A stretch of DNA of 45,883 nt from Clostridium sp. chh4-2 (GCF_002899675.1 NZ_PKUU01000036.1:1-45883); one strand, 5' to 3'; shown: positions 7,954 to 17,501, counted from the first letter of the stretch. Numbers and translations: made by a program. Notes: generated from the sequence alone by a model not told the origin.

Positions 7954-10056
7954 CTAGGACTCTGTGCGGTCTACTTTGGATGCTCTGGCTTCTACTTCTT
8001 TTTTCTGTACGTCTCCAGGTGCCTGCTCATAGCGTGAGAATTCATATTCGAAAACTCCCATGCCGCCGGTCATGGAGCGCAGATCCGTATTATATCCAAA
8101 CAGTTCAGACATCGGAACGTCTGCTTCAATTACCTGTTTTCCGCCGTGATTGGAATTCATTCCCAGCACGCGGCCTCTTCTCCTGTTTAAATCACCCATT
8201 ACATCACCGGTGAATTTATCCGGAACAGTAACCTTTAAGGATACGATCGGCTCTAAGAGAACCGGATTGGCATCCAAAAAGCCCTTCTTAAATGCCATGG
8301 TGGCAGCCATCTTGAATGCCATCTCGGAAGAATCTACCGGGTGATAAGAACCGTCTACTAAAGTAGCTTTTATTCCAACTACAGGATAAGCTGCTAAAGG
8401 TCCCTTCAATACGCATTCCTGAATGCCTTTTTCAACTGCCGGGAAATAGTTTCTCGGTACGGCGCCGCCGAATACTCTCTCTTCGAATACATAAGGTTCT
8501 TCCAGATTGCCGGATGGTTCAAATTCCATCTTAACATCGCCGTACTGGCCATGTCCGCCGGACTGTTTTTTATATTTTCCCTGAACTTCCACTTTTTTGC
8601 GGATTGTCTCACGGAAAGCAAATTTCGGTTTGCTGAGTTCAATATCCACTTTGTAACGTGTTTTCAGTTTGCTGACAACTACATCGAGCTGCTGGTCGCC
8701 GATACCGTAAAGAAGTGACTGGCGGTTTTCCGTATCATTCACAGCCTTTAAGGTAAAGTCTTCTTCCATCAGTTTGGAAAGTGCGCTGGATACTTTATCC
8801 TCGTCGCCCTTGGTAACCGTCTTATATCTCATATAAGTATAAGGGGTGGAAATCTCAGGTTTGTGATATACGATCGGAGCCGTGCGCAGTGCGATTGTAT
8901 CTCCGGTCTGGGTAATGGTTAATTTCGCTACAGCACCGATATCGCCTGCTCTCAGCTCTGTAACCTCAATGGCATCTTTTCCTCTCAGTATGTATAACTT
9001 GGCAACTTTTTCTTCTGTATCCTTGTTTACATTATAGATCGTGGAATCCGGTTTTAAAATACCGGTACAGATCTTCATCAGGGAGTATTTCCCAATAAAC
9101 GGATCTACGATCGTCTTAAATACTCTTGCCGATAAGGATACGTTGTCATTATACTTCGCTGTGAAACGCTCTCCGGTAGATACGTCAACACCGATACATT
9201 CAAACTTATCCGGAGCCGGGAAATACTTATCAATCGCCTGCAGCAGAACACGGAAGCCCTGGCAGTTGATTCCGGAACCCATCATAACCGGTACGATGCT
9301 TCCGTCTATAACATGTTCCCTGAGTGCTGTGGAGATCTCTTCCTGAGTGAATTCTTCTCCTGAGAAATAGCGCTCCATATATTCCTCACTGGTTTCGGCA
9401 ACCGCTTCCATCAAAGCTTCTCTGGCAATGCCTAAATTCTTCTGGGAATATTCGGGAATCTCACATTCTTCATAATCGCTTAAATTCGTATAGCGGCGGC
9501 CTGCCATCTTAACTACATTGACAAAGCCCACAAATTTCTCATTTTCACGGATTGGCAGCTGGAACGGCGCGATCTTTCTTCCGAATTCCTTCTCCAGCTT
9601 CAAAACGAGTTCACGGTAACTGGCATGGTCATCATCCATGTTCGTTACGAAAATAATTCTCGGGAGTTTATACTTTTCACACATCTCCCATGCTTTTTGT
9701 GTTCCTACTTCAATACCTGCCTTGCAGTTTACAACAATGATCGCAGCATCAGCAACGCTGATCGCTTCTTCTACTTCGCCAACAAAATCAAAATATCCGG
9801 GAGTGTCCAGTAAATTAATCTTAATCGGACCATCTTCGCCTTCATACTCCAGTGGAATTAACGTTGTGGAAATGGAAAACTGCCTCTTGATCTCTTCCTT
9901 GTCATAATCACTGATCGTGTTACCGTCCGTAACGGACCCCATTCTCTTTGTAACACCGGTAAGCAATGCCATAGCCTCTGCAACAGTTGTCTTACCCGCA
10001 CCACCATGTCCAAGTAATACAACGTTACGGATTTGTTTCGTTCCATATACGTTCAT
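7954..10056 (-). CDS. Elongation factor G paralogue (EF-G-like GTPase)
   Basis: A 700-residue translational GTPase with EF-G domain order: G domain (GHGGAGKTT at 16-24, LLDTPGYFDF switch II), domain II, and the EF-G III/IV/V region (GGHGQYGDV near residue 500, SNHGGKQVIEADVPMSELFGY near 640). The P-loop GHGGAGKT replaces the canonical GHIDAGKT, and the G4 motif reads TNMD instead of NKxD. This marks the second EF-G class found in Clostridia and Thermotogae rather than housekeeping fusA. A role in ribosome translocation or recycling is inferred. AGGAGG lies 7 nt before the ATG at 10056; an earlier in-frame ATG lacks one. The promoter is at 10117-10145, and no str-operon neighbours (rpsL, rpsG, tuf) are present. 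Confidence 0.9.
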   Translation of the reverse strand: MNVYGTKQIRNVVLLGHGGAGKTTVAEAMALLTGVTKRMGSVTDGNTISDYDKEEIKRQFSISTTLIPLEYEGEDGPIKINLLDTPGYFDFVGEVEEAISVADAAIIVVNCKAGIEVGTQKAWEMCEKYKLPRIIFVTNMDDDHASYRELVLKLEKEFGRKIAPFQLPIRENEKFVGFVNVVKMAGRRYTNLSDYEECEIPEYSQKNLGIAREALMEAVAETSEEYMERYFSGEEFTQEEISTALREHVIDGSIVPVMMGSGINCQGFRVLLQAIDKYFPAPDKFECIGVDVSTGERFTAKYNDNVSLSARVFKTIVDPFIGKYSLMKICTGILKPDSTIYNVNKDTEEKVAKLYILRGKDAIEVTELRAGDIGAVAKLTITQTGDTIALRTAPIVYHKPEISTPYTYMRYKTVTKGDEDKVSSALSKLMEEDFTLKAVNDTENRQSLLYGIGDQQLDVVVSKLKTRYKVDIELSKPKFAFRETIRKKVEVQGKYKKQSGGHGQYGDVKMEFEPSGNLEEPYVFEERVFGGAVPRNYFPAVEKGIQECVLKGPLAAYPVVGIKATLVDGSYHPVDSSEMAFKMAATMAFKKGFLDANPVLLEPIVSLKVTVPDKFTGDVMGDLNRRRGRVLGMNSNHGGKQVIEADVPMSELFGYNTDLRSMTGGMGVFEYEFSRYEQAPGDVQKKEVEARASKVDRTES

Positions 10057-10116
10057 AAACATTCCTCCTGTTCGCGCAAACCTGATGGTTTGCTTCAAGT
10101 TTAGTCTTATGATGAT

Positions 10117-10145
10117 ATTCTACTAAATTTTTCTGAATTTTACAA
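10117..10145 (-). promoter_or_regulatory. Promoter of the EF-G paralogue
   Basis: Minus-strand TTGTAA (10140-10145) and TAGAAT (10117-10122) are separated by 17 bp in an AT-rich stretch, giving a leader of about 55 nt. Confidence 0.5.
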
Positions 10146-10231
10146 GCATAATGTGCAATTTATACAAAAATTTTATAATTACCCTGCAAACCAGCAATTA
10201 TGGGAGGTTTTTGGCTTGTTTTGCGGATTAC

Positions 10232-11791
10232 TTATCCTTTAACGACGAATTTAAGGTCAAAACGAATCTCTTCTTCCAGATGTCCGGGCAGTTTGTCTCC
10301 AAATCCCTCCAAAAGTTTTTCAATTCTCTGCCCTTGTTCTTTAGCAATGACTGTATAAAGGCTCCGGCAGCGCATTGCGGCCAGTATCCGGCTCTTCACC
10401 TCCTCCATATCCGGTTCCTGATACATCAGGATTAAATACGGAAGGCAGCTCCAGGAATTTTCCTGCAGTATGAGGCGGAACAGATACCGTTTCACGTGAG
10501 CAGAATCACAACTGCAAAAGCTTTCATACAGCTTATCCGCCCCATAATGAATCCGGCTGCTGTGTATTGCCCGGTAAGCAGCTTTTGATACGGAAATTCT
10601 GTCATCAAATAAATATTTCCAGTACAGTTCTTCCCCATCCTCTTCCATCAGTTTTCCAAGCGCTCTGACAGCTGCTCTCACAACGGCCTCGGAACCATGT
10701 GTCAAAAACGGCCGAATCTGTTCTGCCATCTCCCTGCTCCCGCTTTCAGAAAGGCCGATAATCGCAATCTCCGGCTTTTCATCCTTCAGATGGCTGATAT
10801 AAAAACCGGGCACATCAAACCCGCGGTGATGATCCAATATAAATACAGCAAGCTCACGGATACCTCTGTTTTTATCCAGCAGAAGCTCCGAAAGGCCGGG
10901 CCATGCATCTTTTAAAAGCTCATATTTTTTCTCCATAGCCTTTCGCCTGACACAGGCGCTTTTATGTAAAAGATATCCGTCAATCTGTTCCTGTGAACAA
11001 TCATAATATGCCAGAATACCGGATATGATCACCGACTGGCAGAAGCTGTGTTTTTCCTTTGCAAGTAAATACTCCTCCTTCTCCCTCTCTAAAATCTTAC
11101 CGGAAAACAAATAGCGGTATACGCTTTTTCTGACGCTGAAATCATGCTTCAGAATCAGGTAAACAGGCGTTCCGCCCATATCCTGTTCCATCCTTTTTCT
11201 CATCCGTTCCTCAATGGAAACCAGGTCGCGGTCTTCACGGCGTTCCGATCCCTTCACTTTTTCAAGGGCCTGAAAAGCCGGATAGATTTCTTCCAGGCTG
11301 CATTGATCCAGACGGTTTTTTATGGTCTCTACAGCACGGATTCGGATGTCAGCAACCCAGTCATTCATCCGCAAAACCAGATAGATCAAAGTTTCGGGAT
11401 ATCCGGCCAGTTCGCAGACACACTGTTCCCTGAAATAGCCGTTAGGATGAAAGCTGCCCACGATTAATGCATATTTGTAGTCTTCTTCCGACTCAAACTG
11501 ATCCTTTCTGTCCTTTATTCTGACCTTCTGCCAGTCAATGCTCCATTCCAACGATGTATACTGGCGGAATCTCTCGCTGAGCCGGATCATCTGCTGTATC
11601 GTGTAAGATGCCAGCAGCGTGCGGATTGCCCTTCCGCTTCTGGCTGTCAAATGGCTGTCAGGAAAAGCGAATGCGCAGTAAGCGGCGGGAAGAAATGATA
11701 CATCGCCCTCTTCCAGATGTTCGATCGCATGAAGCAGAGATACCTCATAACAGTTTTCTTTCTTTTGATTATTCAAATAGTTCCAAAACAA
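10232..11791 (-). CDS. HEAT-repeat-like hypothetical protein
   Basis: A 519-residue soluble protein made almost entirely of alpha-helical repeats of roughly 30-40 residues. Examples are ADIRIRAVETIKNRL, SACVRRKAMEKKYELL, RGIRELAVFILDHH, EAVVRAAVRALGKLMEE and ISVSKAAYRAIHSSR. The R/V/A pattern at helix starts is typical of HEAT or PBS-lyase-like repeats. Such proteins act as binding scaffolds; no catalytic motif is seen. The start is TTG (11789-11791) with GGAGGG 6 nt upstream. It lies between the EF-G paralogue and the exonuclease on the same strand but with sizeable gaps. A partner cannot be named. Confidence 0.7.
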   Translation of the reverse strand: MFWNYLNNQKKENCYEVSLLHAIEHLEEGDVSFLPAAYCAFAFPDSHLTARSGRAIRTLLASYTIQQMIRLSERFRQYTSLEWSIDWQKVRIKDRKDQFESEEDYKYALIVGSFHPNGYFREQCVCELAGYPETLIYLVLRMNDWVADIRIRAVETIKNRLDQCSLEEIYPAFQALEKVKGSERREDRDLVSIEERMRKRMEQDMGGTPVYLILKHDFSVRKSVYRYLFSGKILEREKEEYLLAKEKHSFCQSVIISGILAYYDCSQEQIDGYLLHKSACVRRKAMEKKYELLKDAWPGLSELLLDKNRGIRELAVFILDHHRGFDVPGFYISHLKDEKPEIAIIGLSESGSREMAEQIRPFLTHGSEAVVRAAVRALGKLMEEDGEELYWKYLFDDRISVSKAAYRAIHSSRIHYGADKLYESFCSCDSAHVKRYLFRLILQENSWSCLPYLILMYQEPDMEEVKSRILAAMRCRSLYTVIAKEQGQRIEKLLEGFGDKLPGHLEEEIRFDLKFVVKG

Positions 11792-11893
11792 GCTGCTCCC
11801 TCCTTTAACCTATGATGATATCTGAGTTCATTATACACGTTCCCCTCATTTAATCATTTAAAAAAAGCTGCGAACCAGAACCGTCAAATCCGT

Positions 11894-12967
11894 CTATTTC
11901 CCAAATACCGACTTAATCTGTATATTCAATTTCTCACACCAGCTCCTCAGCCGCTCTTCTTCATAAAGCTCTGTAGAAAAATCCTCCAATTCATACTCCA
12001 GCGGTATATCCGTTTTGATTGTTGCCAGCCGCTTTGATAAAAGGGCTGCTTCCTCTCCGCACAAATCCCCGTCTTCTCCGGTTTTAACTAAAGATTTATA
12101 GGGAGAACGGCCAATGCCCAAACCATTTTTCCAGAAATCCTGAAGATCCTTCAGCGCTTTTTTATCCGCTTCCGCCTCATGAATGACGGAATAGATCTCC
12201 TCAACGGTTTTGTATTCATTTAAAAGAAGTGGAGCTGCGCTACTCACGCCCTTTACCCCCGGTATGTTATCCGATGTATCGCCCTGAATCCCTTTCAGAT
12301 CTACAATCTGTTCCGGCCGGACTCCCTCTTCCGCATAGACATGTTCTGCAGTAAACTCGAAAACTTTTTCCGGAAGATTAACGTCTTTTTTTGTCATTCC
12401 GTAGACGGAATAATATTTTTCATACAGTTCGTCCGCTTTTTCCTGTTTGGCCTGAACCATCCATGCCCTCACATTGTGCTCATCATCTACCAGCTGGAGG
12501 TAATCGTGATCTTTTGTCATCACAACGACGGAAATCCTGTCCCGGAATTTCATCACCAGGCTTCCGGCATAGTCGTCCGCTTCGTAGCGGTCACTGTATA
12601 AAACCTTAAAGCCCACATTTTCCAGAATCTGTTCCATTAATATGAACTGCTCTTTTAACGGGGCCGGGGTCACGGAACGGGTTCCTTTATAGTCCGGGTA
12701 AAGCTCTCTGCGAAACGTATCCCGCGTTTTATCAAATACGAAAGCAATATGGTCCGGCTGCTGCTTTTTGAGCAAAGATACCACCATTTTCAGCATACCG
12801 AAAACTGCATTGGTGTAAACGCCGTCCTCCGACTGCAGGATCTTATTGTAATGCTTCTGTTTTTCTTCTTCCGTTTTGGCAAACATGATTTCCCTCGGAA
12901 GAACTGCATAATAGCAGGTTGACAGCATGGACGAGCCGTCTATAATCACTAATTTTTTCTCTGACAT
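11894..12967 (-). CDS. 5'-3' exonuclease (FEN/PolA N-terminal type)
   Basis: A 357-residue structure-specific nuclease like the N-terminal domain of DNA polymerase I. Metal-site acidic residues are in the expected order: D10 (VIIDGSS), D79 (FVFDKTRDTFRR), E129-A-D131-D132 (YEADDYAG), D153 and D155 (TKDHDYLQL), then D230 and D233 in the helix-hairpin-helix motif GDTSDNIPGVKG. It is longer than the usual 280-300 residues, because of an insert after residue 25 (KTEEEKQKHYNK) and an extended C-terminus. No polymerase domain follows. GAGG lies 5 nt before the ATG. A role in Okazaki-fragment or flap processing is inferred from the family. Confidence 0.9.
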   Translation of the reverse strand: MSEKKLVIIDGSSMLSTCYYAVLPREIMFAKTEEEKQKHYNKILQSEDGVYTNAVFGMLKMVVSLLKKQQPDHIAFVFDKTRDTFRRELYPDYKGTRSVTPAPLKEQFILMEQILENVGFKVLYSDRYEADDYAGSLVMKFRDRISVVVMTKDHDYLQLVDDEHNVRAWMVQAKQEKADELYEKYYSVYGMTKKDVNLPEKVFEFTAEHVYAEEGVRPEQIVDLKGIQGDTSDNIPGVKGVSSAAPLLLNEYKTVEEIYSVIHEAEADKKALKDLQDFWKNGLGIGRSPYKSLVKTGEDGDLCGEEAALLSKRLATIKTDIPLEYELEDFSTELYEEERLRSWCEKLNIQIKSVFGK

Positions 12968-13023
12968 CCTATCCTCGATTCCGCCGTTTCTTACGGCTTC
13001 ATTCTATTGTTTTCTATAAAGAG

Positions 13024-13291
13024 GTAACAGTTCAGCCTTCCGATACCTGCGCCTGCTTTGGCAGTTTCCATGGCTGTTCCTATGACTTTGCAGGGTATTA
13101 GCGATTCTTAATGCGCAAAATTTTTCGTTCAAGGAAAATGTCCGCTTGTTTGAGTGCAGCGAGTTTGGACATTTTTACTTGGCTTTTAGAAAAATTCTGC
13201 ACATTTAGAATCGCTTATGCCCGAAACTGGAATAGGAACGGCCATGGAAACTGCCAAAGCAGGCGCAGGTATTGGAATGCTGAACTGTTAC
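13024..13291. repeat. 268-bp palindromic repeat of a second family
   Basis: The left arm (13024-13083) and right arm (13232-13291) are reverse complements over 60 bp with few mismatches, beginning GTAACAGTTCAGC and including GCCTGCTTTGGCAGTTTCC. Inside, AGCGATTCT pairs with AGAATCGCT and AAAATGTCC (13136-13143) with GGACATTTT, closing on GCTTGTTTGAGTGCAGCGAG. The sequence is unrelated to copies A-D. It occupies the gap between the exonuclease start and the next gene. No ORF inside has a credible ribosome site. I recall similar GCTTGTTTGAG-type intergenic repeats in Lachnospiraceae but cannot verify this here. Confidence 0.85.
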
Positions 13292-13306
13292 ATAAAGGGA
13301 GCATTT

Positions 13307-13735
13307 TCATGCATACATATACCGGGCTTTCAGATGTTCTGTTTTTTTAATATCACATCCAAATACGAAAATCCGGTAAGCGGGCCTTCCCTTGGTATAG
13401 TTTGGAATATCGTTCCGCTCATATCCGATTTTTCTTTCTGACAGGTATGCTTCCAATTCTTTGATCTTCTCCTCATCAAATGTGAACGCTATGATATGGG
13501 CCTTATACCACTTATCCGCAGTTAATTGATCCATGGCATAATCGACCAGTTCTTTTTCGCTGTCAAAAGACTTTAAAATGCGTTTATTGCCCCGCTCGGA
13601 GTAACACCAGTTAAACCGGTTTCCGTCTTCTTCTATGACAATGCCTTCCGGCGCAAAATGATGTCCGATTGTCAATTCCTGAAAAGAATAACAATTTTTT
13701 ACCAGCCACGCTTCTAATTCCTGGATTGTATTCAA
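13307..13735 (-). CDS. Hypothetical protein, 142 residues
   Basis: I do not recognise the family. The protein is soluble, acidic and aromatic-rich (FNWCYSERG, ADKWYKAHIIAF, GRPAYRIFVFGCDIKKTEHL), with no membrane segment or signal peptide. The pattern suggests a small alpha/beta protein, perhaps an immunity or SMI1-like fold, but that is only an impression. The start is TTG (13733-13735) with AGGAG 4 nt upstream. It is divergent from the aromatic operon and its 3' end abuts the 268-bp palindromic repeat. Confidence 0.6.
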   Translation of the reverse strand: MNTIQELEAWLVKNCYSFQELTIGHHFAPEGIVIEEDGNRFNWCYSERGNKRILKSFDSEKELVDYAMDQLTADKWYKAHIIAFTFDEEKIKELEAYLSERKIGYERNDIPNYTKGRPAYRIFVFGCDIKKTEHLKARYMYA

Positions 13736-13861
13736 TTTCTCCTGCTCCTTTTCATGTATAACAGCATTTTAACTCATCTACTATATCATAAAACAGCTGC
13801 TCCTGTCATCGTTTCTTTCTCCCATCCGCTTTATCGCTTTAAAGTTCAACGGCATAAAGCG

Positions 13862-13890
13862 TTGACATTATCATCCACATCGTTTAGAAT
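13862..13890 (+). promoter_or_regulatory. Promoter of the aroF-tyrA-aroA operon
   Basis: TTGACA (13862-13867) and TAGAAT (13885-13890) have a 17-bp spacer, about 40 bp before the aroF ATG. No T-box or attenuator is visible in the short leader. Confidence 0.75.
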
Positions 13891-13931
13891 ACTAGCTATA
13901 AATCAATTAAAACATAAATGAGGGAAAAAAT

Positions 13932-14948
13932 ATGATTATTATTATGAAGCCAAATGCTTCCGACGAAGCAGTTAAAAAAGTCACGAATCTGATCGAAGCC
14001 AAGGGACTCCAGGTTCACCTTTCCAAGGGCGCCGAAGTCACAATCGTAGGTGTTGTAGGCGATAAAACAAAGCTTCAGGGCTCCAACATTGAGATTTCCG
14101 AAGGTGTCGACAAAGTTGTTGCCGTAACGGAATCTTACAAACTGGCAAACAAAAAATTCCACCCGGAAGACTCTGTAATCCAGGTTGGAAATACTACCAT
14201 CGGGCCGGGCACGCTGACCATCATGGCCGGGCCTTGTGCGGTGGAAAGCCGGGAACAGCTGATGGAAACCGCATTTGCCGTTAAAAAAGCGGGTGCTACC
14301 TTCCTCCGCGGCGGCGCATATAAACCGAGAACTTCCCCTTACTCCTTCCAGGGTCTTGAAGAAGAAGGACTTAAATATATGAAAGAGGCGCGGGAAGCAA
14401 CCGGGTTAAACGTTATCTGTGAGGTCACCAGCCTGCGCGCTATCGAATCCGCAGTCAACTATGTGGATATGCTGCAGATCGGAGCCAGAAATATGCAGAA
14501 TTTCGAACTTTTAAAGGAAGCCGGAAAATCGGGAATCCCGATTCTTCTGAAACGTGGCCTTTCCGCTACCATCGACGAGTGGTTAAATGCGGCTGAATAC
14601 ATTATGTCGGAAGGAAACTCCAATGTCGTACTGTGTGAACGGGGAATCCGTACTTATGAGACGGCAACGCGGAACACGCTGGATATCAGCGCAGTGCCGG
14701 TCATCCGCACCAAGAGCCATCTTCCGATCATCGTGGACCCAAGCCATGCCACAGGCGTGCGCGCTTATGTGGCTCCGCTGGCTAAAGCCGCAATCGCAGT
14801 AGGAGCCGACGGATTAATGATTGAAGTTCATCCAAATCCTGCATGCGCCCTGTCGGATGGCCCTCAGTCGCTGACATTTGAGGCATTTGAAGAACTTACC
14901 GAAGAATTGAAACCTTATGCTGATCTTTCAAGGAGGCGTTTTAAATGA
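13932..14948 (+). CDS. aroF: 3-deoxy-7-phosphoheptulonate (DAHP) synthase
   Basis: First enzyme of the shikimate pathway: phosphoenolpyruvate plus erythrose-4-phosphate to DAHP. The 338-residue protein has an N-terminal ferredoxin/ACT-like regulatory domain (residues 1-70) followed by the TIM-barrel type I-beta catalytic domain. Signatures are GPCAVES (100-106), RGGAYKPRTSPYSFQGL, KRGLSATIDEWLNAAEYI, CERGIRTYE and DPSHATG. The N-terminal domain is the site of feedback control by aromatic amino acids in relatives such as the Thermotoga enzyme. GAGGG precedes the ATG. Its stop overlaps the tyrA start (ATGA) by 4 nt, so the two are translationally coupled. Confidence 0.95.
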   Translation: MIIIMKPNASDEAVKKVTNLIEAKGLQVHLSKGAEVTIVGVVGDKTKLQGSNIEISEGVDKVVAVTESYKLANKKFHPEDSVIQVGNTTIGPGTLTIMAGPCAVESREQLMETAFAVKKAGATFLRGGAYKPRTSPYSFQGLEEEGLKYMKEAREATGLNVICEVTSLRAIESAVNYVDMLQIGARNMQNFELLKEAGKSGIPILLKRGLSATIDEWLNAAEYIMSEGNSNVVLCERGIRTYETATRNTLDISAVPVIRTKSHLPIIVDPSHATGVRAYVAPLAKAAIAVGADGLMIEVHPNPACALSDGPQSLTFEAFEELTEELKPYADLSRRRFK

Positions 14949-16045
14949 CTGATTTAACCATTGGTTTTATCGGTTTCGGTTTAATTGGCGGTTCCATCGC
15001 CAAAGGGCTGAAACGGGCCTGTCCCGAGATCAAAATCATGGCCTATATGAGAACCCGTTCCAAACTGGAACAGGCAAAACAGGACAAGATTGTGGATGTT
15101 ATTCTGGATGGAATCGATGAAACTCTGAATTCCTGCGATCTCATCTTTTTGTGCACTCCGGTAGAATATAATGCACAGTATCTCTCCGCTGTCCGCCCCT
15201 ATCTGAAACCAGGAGCAGTCATCACAGATGTGGGCAGCACAAAAACTGATATTCACAGAGAAGTCGCCTCTCTTGGCATGGAATCCTGTTTTATCGGCGG
15301 TCATCCCATGGCCGGCTCGGAAAAAACAGGCTATGAAAATGCCACGGACCGCCTGTTGGAAAATGCCTATTACATCATCACTCCAACGTCTCAATCCAAA
15401 GAAGAGGATACCAGGCGTCTGGTAACCATAGCGGAATTAATCGGAGCTATTCCCATCGTTCTGGATTACCGGGAACATGACCGGATTGTGGCTGCCATCA
15501 GCCATCTTCCCCATATTGTCGCTTCCAGCCTTGTGAATCTGGTAAAGGATTCCGATAACCGGGAAGAGCTTATGAAACGTCTGGCTGCCGGCGGTTTTAA
15601 GGATATCACCCGAATCGCATCCGCATCTCCTGAGATGTGGGAACAGATCTGCATGACCAATACGGAAAATATCGTTGCCATGCTGGAAGCCTATATCGGC
15701 TCTCTCCAGGAAATATTAGGCCGGTTAAAAGTTCAGGATAAGCAGGCCGTTTACCAATTATTCGATACATCCAAAACTTACCGGAATTCCATTTCCGAAT
15801 CCTCCAAAGGATCGGTGGCTCCTGAATATTCCTTTACCGTAGATGTGGCCGACGAACCGGGTGCCATCTCCACCTTATCCGTAATCCTCAGCGCACGCGG
15901 CATCAGCATCAGCAACATCGGCATCAATCATAACAGGGAACACGGCGAAGGCGCTTTAAAAATCGTATTTTACGATGAGGAATCCCGAAATAATGCCTGG
16001 ACGCAGCTGTTAAAATACAATTACAAATTAATAAAATGTGAGTGA
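14945..16045 (+). CDS. tyrA: Prephenate dehydrogenase with C-terminal ACT domain
   Basis: Oxidises prephenate to 4-hydroxyphenylpyruvate for tyrosine synthesis using NAD(P). The 366-residue protein has a Rossmann motif GFGLIGGSIAKG near residues 9-20, a DVGSTKTDI loop, the GGHPMAGSEKTGYENA substrate-binding motif, and a HLPHIVASSLVNL helix. The C-terminal 75 residues (starting VDVADEPGAISTLSVIL) form an ACT domain that normally senses tyrosine. AAGGAGG lies 8 nt before the ATG, within the end of aroF. The GTG/ATG start region of aroA overlaps its stop, so the operon is tight. Confidence 0.95.
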   Translation: MTDLTIGFIGFGLIGGSIAKGLKRACPEIKIMAYMRTRSKLEQAKQDKIVDVILDGIDETLNSCDLIFLCTPVEYNAQYLSAVRPYLKPGAVITDVGSTKTDIHREVASLGMESCFIGGHPMAGSEKTGYENATDRLLENAYYIITPTSQSKEEDTRRLVTIAELIGAIPIVLDYREHDRIVAAISHLPHIVASSLVNLVKDSDNREELMKRLAAGGFKDITRIASASPEMWEQICMTNTENIVAMLEAYIGSLQEILGRLKVQDKQAVYQLFDTSKTYRNSISESSKGSVAPEYSFTVDVADEPGAISTLSVILSARGISISNIGINHNREHGEGALKIVFYDEESRNNAWTQLLKYNYKLIKCE

Positions 16046-16056
16046 GGTTTCAACTT

Positions 16057-17334
16057 ATGAAATTTAGAAAAGTGACGGGATTAAAAGGAGAAGTCACAGT
16101 ACCGGGTGATAAATCCATCTCCCACCGCAGCGTCATGTTCGGTTCCATCGCAAAGGGAACCACAGAAATACATAATTATCTTCAGGGTGCTGACTGCCTG
16201 TCCACCATATCCTGTTTTCAAAAAATGGGTGTTGAAATTGAAAACAAAGGAGAAACCGTATTGGTGAAGGGAAATGGTCTCCGCGGCCTGAATGCTCCCT
16301 CCGGAGTGCTGGACTGCGGAAACAGCGGAACCACCACCCGACTGATCTCCGGAATCCTTTCAGCTCAGAATTTCGAAGTCACGCTGACCGGCGACCAGTC
16401 CATACAAAAACGCCCAATGAAGCGCATTATGGAGCCCCTCAGCATGATGGGCGCCAGCATCGAAAGCATTAACGGCAACGGATGCGCCCCGTTAAAGATT
16501 AAAGGTTCTCCGCTGCATGGAATCCACTACACCTCAAAGGTGGCTTCCGCCCAGGTGAAATCCGCAGTTTTGCTGGCCGGACTGTATGCGGACGGCGAAA
16601 CACGCCTGACTGAGCCCTATGTATCCAGGAATCATACGGAACTGATGCTCTCCTATTTTGGCGCTGATGTGGCCACTTTGGAAACAACGGCAGTCATTCA
16701 GCCGGCAGTGGAGCTGTACGGCAATAAAATTGAAGTTCCCGGCGACATTTCATCCGCGGCATTTTTCCTTGCGGCCGGACTGATGGTTCCAAATTCCCAG
16801 ATTCTGATAAAGAATGTGGGAATCAATCCCACCCGTGACGGAATCCTCCACGTATGCAGGGAGATGGGCGGAGATATCACCCTCCTTAATGAAAATTCCG
16901 GTTCCGGCGAGCCGACGGCAGACCTCTTAATCTCTTCCAGCCAGCTTCACGGAATCACCATAGGAGGCGCAATTATCCCAACCCTGATCGACGAGCTTCC
17001 CATGATCGCCGCCATGGCCTGTTTTGCGGAAGGCACCACCGTCATCAAAGACGCCGCAGAATTAAAGGTGAAGGAATCCAACCGGATCGAAGTGATGGTC
17101 CGCAATCTGACCGCTATGGGAGCCGATGTGGAAGAAACAGAGGACGGCATGATCATCCGCGGCGGCAGACCGCTTCACGGTGCCGTAATTGACAGCAAAC
17201 TGGACCACCGGATCGCTATGACATTTGCCGTAACCGGATTGATGGCAGAGGGAGAAACGGAAATTCTGGGCGCGGAATGCGTAGATATCTCTTATCCTGG
17301 ATTTTACAAGGATTTGGAACGGTTAATGCAGTGA
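16057..17334 (+). CDS. aroA: 3-phosphoshikimate 1-carboxyvinyltransferase (EPSP synthase)
   Basis: Transfers the enolpyruvyl group of PEP to shikimate-3-phosphate. Signatures are PGDKSISHRSVMFGSIA at the N-terminus, DCGNSGTTTRLISG (PEP loop), VASAQVKSAVLLAGL, KESNRI and LDHRIAMTFAV. The GNSGTT form resembles Bacillus-type enzymes rather than the E. coli GNAGTA form. I chose the ATG at 16057 (425 residues), because homologues begin close to MKFRKVTGLKG; a GTG at 16042 overlapping the tyrA stop would add five residues. It is the last gene of the operon. A strong hairpin terminator follows at 17368. Confidence 0.95.
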   Translation: MKFRKVTGLKGEVTVPGDKSISHRSVMFGSIAKGTTEIHNYLQGADCLSTISCFQKMGVEIENKGETVLVKGNGLRGLNAPSGVLDCGNSGTTTRLISGILSAQNFEVTLTGDQSIQKRPMKRIMEPLSMMGASIESINGNGCAPLKIKGSPLHGIHYTSKVASAQVKSAVLLAGLYADGETRLTEPYVSRNHTELMLSYFGADVATLETTAVIQPAVELYGNKIEVPGDISSAAFFLAAGLMVPNSQILIKNVGINPTRDGILHVCREMGGDITLLNENSGSGEPTADLLISSSQLHGITIGGAIIPTLIDELPMIAAMACFAEGTTVIKDAAELKVKESNRIEVMVRNLTAMGADVEETEDGMIIRGGRPLHGAVIDSKLDHRIAMTFAVTGLMAEGETEILGAECVDISYPGFYKDLERLMQ

Positions 17335-17367
17335 TTGGATAACTGCCGGCCAGACCGTTAACCTATA

Positions 17368-17420
17368 AAGACAAGCATAGAGGATACCTTGTGATGGTAT
17401 CCTTCATGCTTGTCTTTTCT
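17368..17420 (+). terminator. Rho-independent terminator after aroA
   Basis: AAAGACAAGCAT and AGGATACC pair with GGTATCCT and ATGCTTGTCTTT around a short TTGTGAT loop, followed by TTTTCTTT. It may also stop transcripts of the convergent HNH operon. Confidence 0.85.
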
Positions 17421-17501
17421 TTAAACCTATTCTTCAATTTATCGAGATCAGATGCTTTGTAAAAGCGCATCATCTTCGGGATATACTCATTTCAGCAAAG
17501 C

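Noticed and set aside
7954..10056. Housekeeping fusA
   Set aside because: Motifs TNMD and GHGGAGKT and the lack of rpsL/rpsG/tuf neighbours fit the paralogue class instead.
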